64,000 nt of DNA from Rhodobacterales bacterium (GTDB taxonomy: Bacteria; Pseudomonadota; Alphaproteobacteria; Rhizobiales; Stappiaceae): positions 372,001 to 436,000 of the forward strand of contig VIRH01000137.1 of NCBI GenBank assembly GCA_008107755.1. Reading direction: 5' to 3'. Under the pieces are notes generated by a model, which was given only the letters and a program-made list of their open reading frames with translations, was not told the origin of the DNA and searched no databases. Below are positions 17,812 to 29,035 of the stretch, piece by piece (positions within the stretch are counted from its first letter, which is position 1; each line of letters starts with the position of its first letter). A program made the translations under genes and the position numbers.

Positions 17812-17991
17812 CGCGGGAGCGGGTATTGACCACCGGCTCCCCGATCGCCTTTGCTGCAGCGACAGAGCTTTTTGAGCGCGCGGCGCGCAAACAACTGACA
17901 CCCTCAACCAGGTTCCACGACCTCTCCCCGGATTTGCGGCTCTGCGTGCGTCAGGCCGGGGCTGGAACCGGCAAGGACCGAAGCTGATCTC

Positions 17992-18687
17992 ATGGAACTC
18001 TCCCTTCTGACTGCCCTGAATAACGAGAGCGCCTGCCGCCGGGCCGCCATTGTGGCAACGGACCTCGGCGACGGAAGTCAGCGGCTGGTGCGCGAAAGCG
18101 ACGATTATTCCGACGACCCGCTCGCGGAGGAATTTTCCAGACGGTTTCGATCCGGAAAATCCGGCGCCGTGACCTCGGGCGAGAACGAGGTTTTTCTGAC
18201 GGTCTCCGTGCCGGCGCCCCGCCTCGTCATCATTGGCGCCGTCCACATCAGCCAGGCCCTTGTGCCGATGGCGGAGATCGCCGGGCTGGACGTTACCGTA
18301 ATCGACCCACGCACCGCCTTTGCGACCAAGGACCGTTTTCCCGGCGGCACCCTCAAGGCGGGATGGCCGGAGGACGTTCTGGCAAACATGCCGTTCGACG
18401 CCTATACAGCTGTTGCGGCCGTCACCCACGACCCGAAGATTGACGATTACCCGCTGATGGAGGCGCTGAAGACCGGCTGCTTCTATGTCGGTGCGCTCGG
18501 CAGCCGCAAGACCCATGGCAAGCGGCTGGAGCGTTTCCACGCGGCCGGCGTGAACGAAGACATGTGCCAGCGCATTGACGCGCCGATCGGTCTCGACATC
18601 GGCGCCGCATCCCCCGAAGAGATCGCCGTGGCTGTCCTCGGCTCTGTTATCCAGGCGTTGCGGAAAGGGCCGGAGACGGCCGCATGA
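17992..18687 (+). CDS. XdhC-family protein, C-terminal Rossmann half
   Basis: This 231-residue protein carries the XdhC Rossmann domain: RLVIIGAVHISQALVPMAEI, VIDPRTAFAT and YVGALGSRKTHGKRLERF, with the closing IGLDIGAASPEEIAVAVLG block. Some XdhC Rossmann motifs have GxGH..; here it reads IGAVHI. It works with the upstream half in cofactor insertion or sulfuration. Its stop overlaps the next ATG (ATGA), so it is coupled to the MPT-binding/MobA-like fusion. Confidence 0.87.
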   Translation: MELSLLTALNNESACRRAAIVATDLGDGSQRLVRESDDYSDDPLAEEFSRRFRSGKSGAVTSGENEVFLTVSVPAPRLVIIGAVHISQALVPMAEIAGLDVTVIDPRTAFATKDRFPGGTLKAGWPEDVLANMPFDAYTAVAAVTHDPKIDDYPLMEALKTGCFYVGALGSRKTHGKRLERFHAAGVNEDMCQRIDAPIGLDIGAASPEEIAVAVLGSVIQALRKGPETAA

Positions 18688-20309
18688 TTTTCGGCCCCTG
18701 CCCACCGCTTGAAGCGGAAGGGTGTCTGCTCGCCCACAGAACCCGGCTCGGGGACAGAACGCTCAAGAAGGGCCATGTCCTGAGCGCACAGGACTGCGCG
18801 GCGCTGGCATCGGCCGGTGTCGAAACCGTCGTCGTGGCGCGGCTTGAACCGGACGACCTTGACGAGGACAGCGCTGCGGCTCGGATCGGACGCGCCGCCG
18901 TCGGCCCCGGCATCGCAGAGGAAACCGCCTTCACGGGCCGCATGAACCTTTATGCCGACACGAACGGGGTTCTCGTGGTCGATCCCGCGGCGGTCAACGC
19001 CGCCAACCGCATTGATCCGGCCATCACATTCGCGACGCTCGAGAACCATGCCAGGGTCACCGACGGCCGGATGGTCGCGACTGCCAAGATCATCGCCTTC
19101 GCAGTGCCGGCCCCTCTGGTGAAGCAGGCGGAAGACGCCATTCGCGGGGCCGTCCGGGTTGTCTCTTTCTCGCCGCGCAAGGTCGGGCTTGTCGCCACCG
19201 AACTGCCGCACCTCAAACCCTCCACCATGGACAAGACCCGGCGCGTGCTGGAAGACAGGTTGCGGCCGAGCGGCAGCAGCCTCCTGGCCGAGCTCCGCGT
19301 TCCCCATCGCGGCGAAGCGGTCTCTGCTGCAATGCAGGACCTCGTTGCGAAGGGCGCCGACTTTCTCGTCCTCTTCGGCGCGTCGGCGGTGGTGGACCGA
19401 AAGGACGTCCTGCCTGCCGCGCTTGATCTTGCGGGCGGGACCGTTCGGCATCTCGGCATGCCGGTCGATCCCGGCAACCTCCTGATGCTGGGCGAGCTGC
19501 GCGGTGTCCCCGTTCTGGGCGCCCCGGGCTGCGCCCGCAGCCCGAAGGAAAACGGCTTCGACTGGGTTCTGGACCGGCTGCTGGCCGGGCTTGAGGTCGG
19601 AAAGGACGATATTACCGGGATGGGCGTGGGAGGCCTGCTGATGGAGATCGGAACGCGGCCGCAGCCCCGGGAGGCCAAACGCCACGCCGGCAAGGCGCGG
19701 ACGCCAAAAATCGCCGCGATCGTGCTCGGTGCCGGCAAGTCGAGCCGAATGGGCGGACCGAACAAGCTTCTTGCCGAGCTCGACGGCAAGGCGCTGGTGC
19801 GCCACGCGGCGGAAGCCGCCGTTTCTGCCGGGCTGAGCCAGAGCATTCTGGTGACCGGTCACCTCGGCTCTCAGGTCGCCGAAGCGGTGGCCGATCTCGA
19901 TGTCGAGGTGGTGCACAATCCGGACTTTGCCGACGGCATGGCTGGGTCGATCCGCACCGGCATGAACGCTCTGCCGGAAGATACGGACGCGGTCATCATC
20001 ATGCTCGGTGACATGCCGCGTATCGACAGGCTGGTGATCGAAAGGCTGACCGCCGCCTACCGGGAAAACGACCGCAACCTGATCGTGATGGCGACCGCGG
20101 ACGGCAAACGCGGCAACCCGGTGCTGTGGGACCGGCGCTTCTTCAACGCGCTCACGACGCTTTCCGGCGATATCGGCGCCCGCCATCTGATCGCGGAAAA
20201 CTCGGGCTTCGTCTGCGAAGTCGAAGTCGGGGATGCCGCCAGACTCGATCTTGATACGCCGGAAGCGCTGAAGGCAGCCGGGGGCCGATTACCCCCGGAC
20301 CAACGGTAA
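18684..20309 (+). CDS. MPT-binding domain fused to a MobA/MocA-like nucleotidyltransferase
   Basis: This 541-residue protein has an N-terminal MoeA/MogA-like molybdopterin-binding half (about 1-335, with GASAVVDRKDVLPAAL and PGNLLMLGEL) and a C-terminal MobA-like nucleotidyltransferase (about 345-541) with VLGAGKSSRMGGPNKLLAEL and IIMLGDMPRID. The second half resembles MocA, which makes molybdopterin cytosine dinucleotide for xanthine dehydrogenase/CO dehydrogenase-type enzymes. Joined to two XdhC genes, it forms a cofactor maturation module. The natural client enzyme is not nearby. Confidence 0.88.
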   Translation: MIFGPCPPLEAEGCLLAHRTRLGDRTLKKGHVLSAQDCAALASAGVETVVVARLEPDDLDEDSAAARIGRAAVGPGIAEETAFTGRMNLYADTNGVLVVDPAAVNAANRIDPAITFATLENHARVTDGRMVATAKIIAFAVPAPLVKQAEDAIRGAVRVVSFSPRKVGLVATELPHLKPSTMDKTRRVLEDRLRPSGSSLLAELRVPHRGEAVSAAMQDLVAKGADFLVLFGASAVVDRKDVLPAALDLAGGTVRHLGMPVDPGNLLMLGELRGVPVLGAPGCARSPKENGFDWVLDRLLAGLEVGKDDITGMGVGGLLMEIGTRPQPREAKRHAGKARTPKIAAIVLGAGKSSRMGGPNKLLAELDGKALVRHAAEAAVSAGLSQSILVTGHLGSQVAEAVADLDVEVVHNPDFADGMAGSIRTGMNALPEDTDAVIIMLGDMPRIDRLVIERLTAAYRENDRNLIVMATADGKRGNPVLWDRRFFNALTTLSGDIGARHLIAENSGFVCEVEVGDAARLDLDTPEALKAAGGRLPPDQR

Positions 20310-20592
20310 CGTCCTGTTTTCTGGCAGTATCGGCGGAAGTAGATGGCAATGGTTAGGAATGGTTAACCTGCTATGCGCTGAGTGCAGCCCGGAAATGCCA
20401 GCTATTCCATTGCAATTTTGTGACACGGCCCTTATGTAAGCCCTGCGCTTGCTGAAGGGCACCCTGCCGGGTTGGAACGGATGACGTACCGGGCGCCGAT
20501 AACATCCGATTTCTGTAGAAGCTGTTCGGATCCTCTCTCCTGAGGATGGTCGAGCGCTTTTGCTGCGTTTTGAAGAAAAAAAGGAAAAGAAA

Positions 20593-20799
20593 ATGGCTGA
20601 CTTGTCTCTCCCGCGTCCGGGTTGCTGTAAATGGGCTGAAGGTGATACAGGCAACTACATCTTCCCGTGCTCGACGCGCGTTGAAGCAGGTGTCTCCTAC
20701 TGCGAAGAACACAGTGCAATCGTCTACATCCCGCCGGAAGAGCGCCGCCGCAACCGTTCCGGTGGCGGCATGAGCCTGTCTTTCCGCCGCGCGGCATGA
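20593..20799 (+). CDS. Small GcrA-like protein: orphan sigma-interaction domain without the DNA-binding part
   Basis: This 68-residue protein matches the C-terminal Cys-containing domain of the cell-cycle regulator GcrA: CCKWAEGDTGNYIFPCSTRV, then SYCEEHSAIVYIPPEERRR, paralleling the CKWPIGDP...FCG...YCAYH...YQP pattern. In GcrA this domain binds region 2 of sigma70. The N-terminal helix-turn-helix that recognises methylated GANTC is absent. AAGGAA lies seven bases before ATG 20593; an in-frame ATG at 20560 has no such site. A strong terminator follows, so it is a single-gene unit. The assignment is by visual motif match; a partner-binding or antagonist role is inferred. Confidence 0.6.
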   Translation: MADLSLPRPGCCKWAEGDTGNYIFPCSTRVEAGVSYCEEHSAIVYIPPEERRRNRSGGGMSLSFRRAA

Positions 20800-20853
20800 A
20801 GGTTCAAGCTGCTTGAGAAAAAGCAGACATTCCGTGGCAAGCCACATACCTTC

Positions 20854-20884
20854 AAACCCGGTCCCCTGGACCGGGTTTTTTCTT
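20854..20884 (+). terminator. Rho-independent terminator of the GcrA-like gene
   Basis: An 11-bp stem (AAACCCGGTCC / GGACCGGGTTT) with loop CCT is followed by TTT and CTTTG. Confidence 0.88.
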
Positions 20885-21216
20885 TGTCTGGCTCACGGTG
20901 ATCCAGCCTGATAGCCCCCGCGTTCGCGCCGGATCCTATCCAAAGAAGTATCATCGCACGATGACCTCCGTGACCCGTATTTCATTCTATTGATTATACA
21001 GCAGTTCCTCTTCCGACGTCTATTTGACACCCCAAGCACTTCTTGAACAAAACAGCCTGATCGTCTCGATAATCTCCTTATCTTGCGTCAAGCTGGATAC
21101 ACTAAGCGCAGAACAATTCTGTGCTTTCTCTGCATTAATCTTTTCTTGCCATTCCGACGATAACGTCAACTTGTTGAGCAACGTGCCGTCTGCGGCGCTG
21201 AAAGGTGCCGTTCGGT
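20885..21216. other. Intergenic region before the GGDEF gene
   Basis: These 332 bp contain no supported gene. They are more AT-rich than the neighbours and hold a small dyad CAGAACAATTCTG near 21110-21122. I could not fix a promoter with confidence. Confidence 0.4.
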
Positions 21217-23070
21217 ATGGCCATCCTGAGAACACAAAATGAGGCGAAGCGACTTGAGGCGCTTCATGCCCTTCAAATCTTTCATTCCGAGCGCCTGCCG
21301 GAATATGACGCTGTGGTGGAAGCACTGGCGGTGGTGTTTGATTGCCCGATTTCCCTGATCACAATCGTCGCGGAAGAAGAACAGTGGTTCAAGGCGCGCT
21401 ACGGCCTGGATGTTGTAGCCACGCCGCGCGAGAGCTCGTTTTGCCAGCATACGATCCAGTCCGATGATCTGCTGATCGTTCCGGACGCTCACAAGGACAC
21501 CCGGTTCCGTGACAGCCCGCTCGTCGTCGGCGCGCCTCATATCCGCTTTTATGCCGGTTATCCGATTTCAATCGACGGAGTTCACCGTCTTGGTTCCCTG
21601 TGCGTGATCGACCGCAAGCCGCGCAGACCAACAAAACAACAGCTCCAGCAACTGCGGCGTTTTGGCATGCTCGTGGACGGACTGATCAAGTCACACCGCG
21701 CGCAGATCGAGATGCAGAAAGCCATGCGTGTTGCGGACGAAGAGCGCCGCGCTGCTGAGCGCGACCGCATGCTGCTGGAAGAGGTCACCAATGTTTCCGG
21801 GGTTGGCGGCTGGGATCTCGATCTGGAAACGGAAGTCGTGATCTGGACGGACAAGACGCGCGAGATCCACGAAGTCGACCCTGATCACAATCCGACGCTG
21901 GATCGCGCCCTCTCCTACTATCCTGATGGTGCGCGCGAAGTTATCAGTGCTGCGGTTGAGAAGGGCATGGAAGACGGTCATGACTGGGACGTCGAACTGC
22001 CGTTCGTTACCGCAAAGGGACGCGACATCTGGGTGCGAGCCGCCGGTCGGCCCGTCCTCAGGGACGGCAAGGTCGTCCGGCTTGTCGGCGCCTTTCAGGA
22101 TGTTTCCGAACGCAAGGCCATGGAGACCCAACTGGCCAGAAGCGAGCGGCTTTCGCGGGCACGGATGGAAGAACTCGAAGCCGTCCTTGCCAACATGCGT
22201 CAGGGCGTCAGTGTCTTTGACGCGCGCGGCCGGCTGACGCTGTGGAACCGAAACTACGTGGAACTCTTCCGCAAACCGGAGGATGAAGTTCGCGAGGGCG
22301 TCAGTCTTACCGAACTGATCGAGGCGGAAAAGGCACGCGGCGAGTTCGAAGGCGACGTGAAGGACTACATCATGGACCTGCTGATCCGATTGTCGGCGGG
22401 TGAAGTGGTGCGAGCGAAGTTCACGCACCCGGACGGCAGGGTTATCAGCGCCGTGCACGCCCCTTTGCCCTGCGGCGGCTGGATCGGCACCCATGAAGAC
22501 GTGACCGTCAGCGAGCAGGCGGTCCAGAAGATCGAATACGCCGCGACGCACGACATGCTGACCGGACTGGCCAATCGGGCAAAGTTTGCCGCGGCCCTGG
22601 ACGATGCGCTCAAAACGGCTTCGAATTCCGACCGGGCCAGCGAGTTGCTGTTGCTCGACCTGGACCGCTTCAAACCTATCAACGATACTTACGGGCATGA
22701 TGTCGGAGACGAGCTTCTGAAAATCGTGTCGATGCGGCTTGAAGAAAGCATGCGCGGGTCCGACCTCGTGGCCCGTCTTGGCGGTGACGAATTCGGGGTC
22801 ATCCTGACGCGGCGCGGCAATGCGCAGATCGATTCATACCGCGTGGCGGAGCGTATCATCCAGCGCCTTGGCGAGCCCTTCAGCGTGCTCGGACACCTCG
22901 TCACGATCGGCGTCAGCATCGGCATTGCCAGGATCGACGGGGCGGCGGAAGACGGTGCCGCCGTCATGAAGAACGCGGATGTCGCGCTTTACGACGTGAA
23001 GAACAACGGCCGCAACGGATACAGGTTCCACGAGGCGCCAATGCTTCTACGCCGCAAGTACGGCGGATAG
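21217..23070 (+). CDS. GAF-PAS-PAS-GGDEF diguanylate cyclase
   Basis: This 617-residue cytoplasmic protein has a GAF domain (about 20-165), two PAS domains (about 180-300 and 320-440, the second of the PAS-7 type with NMRQGVSVFDARGRLTLWN) and a C-terminal GGDEF domain. The active site RLGGDEFG is intact and is preceded by RGSD, matching the RxxD inhibitory site, so it probably makes c-di-GMP under product inhibition. No EAL domain is present. I chose ATG 21217 over GTG 21205, because AAAGG sits 11 bases before the ATG. It is a lone gene; its signal is unknown. Confidence 0.92.
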   Translation: MAILRTQNEAKRLEALHALQIFHSERLPEYDAVVEALAVVFDCPISLITIVAEEEQWFKARYGLDVVATPRESSFCQHTIQSDDLLIVPDAHKDTRFRDSPLVVGAPHIRFYAGYPISIDGVHRLGSLCVIDRKPRRPTKQQLQQLRRFGMLVDGLIKSHRAQIEMQKAMRVADEERRAAERDRMLLEEVTNVSGVGGWDLDLETEVVIWTDKTREIHEVDPDHNPTLDRALSYYPDGAREVISAAVEKGMEDGHDWDVELPFVTAKGRDIWVRAAGRPVLRDGKVVRLVGAFQDVSERKAMETQLARSERLSRARMEELEAVLANMRQGVSVFDARGRLTLWNRNYVELFRKPEDEVREGVSLTELIEAEKARGEFEGDVKDYIMDLLIRLSAGEVVRAKFTHPDGRVISAVHAPLPCGGWIGTHEDVTVSEQAVQKIEYAATHDMLTGLANRAKFAAALDDALKTASNSDRASELLLLDLDRFKPINDTYGHDVGDELLKIVSMRLEESMRGSDLVARLGGDEFGVILTRRGNAQIDSYRVAERIIQRLGEPFSVLGHLVTIGVSIGIARIDGAAEDGAAVMKNADVALYDVKNNGRNGYRFHEAPMLLRRKYGG

Positions 23071-23160
23071 GCGCCGAAGGCGGGCGCAAGGCCAGCTGAC
23101 CAGCGGGCTGACTTTCTGCCGTTGCGCAGCCAAGCTCGTCGCCTGCGACCACACATGACC

Positions 23161-23195
23161 AGCCGCTACGCTTCGGGCGTGCAGCGGCTTTTCCT
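23161..23195 (+). terminator. Possible terminator of the GGDEF gene
   Basis: AGCCGCT ... AGCGGCT with an inner ACGC/GCGT pairing around TTCG forms a bulged stem followed by TTTTCC, 90 bp past the stop. Confidence 0.5.
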
Positions 23196-23206
23196 GGCTT
23201 TTGAAA

Positions 23207-23238
23207 ACAAAAAACGCAGACCGTTTCCGGACTGCGTT
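23207..23238 (-). terminator. Terminator of the atp operon
   Basis: Read leftward, AACGCAG-T-CCG pairs with CGG-T-CTGCGTT around GAAA (one T-T mismatch), followed by TTTTG. It lies 57 bp past the atpC stop. Confidence 0.75.
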
Positions 23239-23294
23239 CCCGTAGAATTCAAGCTGTGGCCTGCGCTGCCTCAGTCGGCTAACTGTGCTGCCTA

Positions 23295-23705
23295 TCAGGC
23301 GGCTTTCAGGGCCTCGGCGACGTCGCGGAGCTGGGACAGAGCCATTTCCGCTTTCTGCTTGGACTCGTCGTCCTTGGCATCTTCCACATCTTCTTGCGCA
23401 TTGGAAATCGCGCGATCCAGGTGGTCCTTGCTGATCTCGCCCACGGGAATGGCCTGCTCGGCCAGCACCGTCAGCGCTCCGCCCGGAGCCACATCGGCGA
23501 AACCGCCGCGAACGAAATATTCGACCCAGGCCCCGTCGTCACCGCGAACCTTGAGGATTCCCGGCTTGATTGTGGACATGAACGGGCTGTGGTTCTTCAG
23601 AACGCCGAACTCGCCCTCGGTGCCCGGGACGACGACCTCGGCAACCTGGTCGGACATGAGCTGGCGCTCGGGTGAGACCAACTCAAACTGGAAAAGTTCA
23701 GCCAT
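23295..23705 (-). CDS. atpC: ATP synthase epsilon subunit
   Basis: This 136-residue subunit belongs to the F1 central stalk with gamma, couples rotation and inhibits ATP hydrolysis. The family opening [20 protein letters not shown] and the beta-sandwich block [20 protein letters not shown] are present, followed by a helical C-terminal region. It is last in atpHAGDC, 97 bp after atpD, and followed by a terminator. Confidence 0.97.
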   Translation of the reverse strand: MAELFQFELVSPERQLMSDQVAEVVVPGTEGEFGVLKNHSPFMSTIKPGILKVRGDDGAWVEYFVRGGFADVAPGGALTVLAEQAIPVGEISKDHLDRAISNAQEDVEDAKDDESKQKAEMALSQLRDVAEALKAA

Positions 23706-23802
23706 CTGGCGTCTTCCTTGTCAGTCTGCATATTGGATGGCGGTGCCATCGCAAAGGAGAAGACCGGACACCCGGAAGGGCGTCCGGTCCGGATCACAAA
23801 CC

Positions 23803-26140
<2,338 letters not shown>

Positions 26141-26173
26141 GGCCGCCCCTGCTCCTTATCCCGGCGTGGTTCT

Positions 26174-27702
<1,529 letters not shown>

Positions 27703-27703
<1 letters not shown>

Positions 27704-28263
27704 CAGCCGACCTCTTTCATCGCGAACTTGAGTGAATTGAGCTTGGTGCGCAGCGACGTGTCGATCATGCGGGACCCGACCTTGACCACAAGGCCGCCGA
27801 TCAGGGCAGGATCAACCTTTGCCGCGACATTTACGGATTTGCCCGTTGAAGCCGAGAGGGCTTCCTTGAGGGCTGCGACATGCTCGTCGGACAGAGGCGT
27901 CGCGGAGACGACTTCAGCCGTTGCCTCGCCCCGCTGTTCAGCAAGCTGAACGCGGAAGGACCGAATCATGTCGGGAAGAACGAAGAGCCGCCTGTTGCGG
28001 GCAGCTAGCTTCACGAAATTTGCGGCGAGACCGGAAATGCCTGCCTTTTCCAGAAGTGCCGTGAGCGCTGCAAGCTGCTCTTCGACACTGAATACCGGGC
28101 TGTTCACCAGACGGACGAGATCATCGCTTTCGGCAAGCATGCCTTCGAAAGTGTTCAGATCCCGTTCCACGTTGGACGTTGCGCCCTCATCCTCTGCGAG
28201 GTCCAGAAGGGCGGCCGCATAACGCTGCGCCACGCCGGATAGGAGAGATACGTTGTCAGTCAC
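27703..28263 (-). CDS. atpH: ATP synthase delta subunit
   Basis: This 186-residue subunit is the peripheral-stalk cap linking F1 to the b subunits. Family features are [14 protein letters not shown] near the N-terminus and the C-terminal [22 protein letters not shown] chose GTG 28263, which gives the usual length and follows AGAGAG; a TTG at 28290 is an alternative. It is first in atpHAGDC. The F0 genes are not in the window, as is normal for alphaproteobacteria. Confidence 0.95.
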
Positions 28264-28687
28264 CAGGTCCGTGCTCTCTGACTTTTTCAACCCCGCGAAA
28301 CGGCCAGCGCTCGCAAAGCATTGAAAAAATGAATGATTTCAAGATCAGAAGGTATGACGGTTAAACCGTTCCCCCAAAGCCGCGCCTCAATTAGCACAGG
28401 GTTTCCCCGTGTGCAACTTCGCCTAATGACTGTTCTGAGAGATTCCTTGGTGTTTTTTGCGAGCACGTCCGAAAAAGCCTTACAGATCAATCGGTAGAAG
28501 GCGAATAAACCTTTAGGCGGTATCTCCTCAAAGGCGAAGGAGATCGAAACGCCGTGGCCAGGCGCAGCTCACGCGGCAAAGATCCGTGGTGCCGATGTCC
28601 TGACCGTTCGTTGAGACTGGCGCGACACGGTTCTTGCCCGGAATCCGCCGAGGTCAGGCGATGTCAGCCAGCTCGTCAGGTTGGCAG
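28264..28687. other. Region upstream of atpH
   Basis: These 424 bp probably contain the atp promoter, but I could not place clear -35/-10 boxes. A 13-base dyad ACGGTT-A-AACCGT (28357-28369) and an imperfect hairpin around GGGTTTCCC (28397-28417) are visible. No gene is supported. Confidence 0.4.
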
Positions 28688-29035
28688 TCAGGCCGAAGGG
28701 GCGCTCTTTACCACCACCGGCTCGAAACCGCCGAGGATCATGCGCTTCATATTAAAGACACCTGAGGCGTCCGGCACGATCTCATGCCATCTCTCGTCGT
28801 TCATCATCCTGTCAACGGAGGCCTCTGCCGTTTCCAGATCAGGCCATGTGATCCATGAAAAGACGACGGCTTCGTCCGACTCGCATTTGACGGCCATGGG
28901 AAAGGATGTCACCTCCCCGTCCGGAACATTGGCCGCCCAGGCCTCGCCCAGGTCGATGGCGCCATACTCGAAGTAAATATCAGCCGCACGTTCGGCTATC
29001 GAAATATAGTCCGCCTTCCTGGCGACGTCTTCCGA
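28688..29035 (-). pseudogene. DUF1428-family gene, 5'-truncated against the priA stop
   Basis: Continuous family-like coding runs from the priA stop: ADYISIAERAADIYFEYGAI, then EAWAANVPDGEVTSFP, VVFSWITWPDLE and FNMKRMILGGFEPVV, which match DUF1428. Intact DUF1428 proteins start about 14 residues earlier (an M-Y-V-D-G-F-like strand), and that part is missing here. No ATG lies in this frame before the family region; the only start is an internal GTG at 28912 that would give 74 residues. The frame coincides with priA, so the first in-frame stop upstream is the priA TGA. Most likely a decayed remnant left by a deletion. Confidence 0.65.

Noticed and set aside
17658-17987. A 109-codon open frame bridging the two XdhC halves
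   Set aside because: It is in a different frame from both halves and Arg/Cys-rich, as expected for an out-of-frame read. It does not restore a fused XdhC, so the split appears real rather than one simple frameshift.
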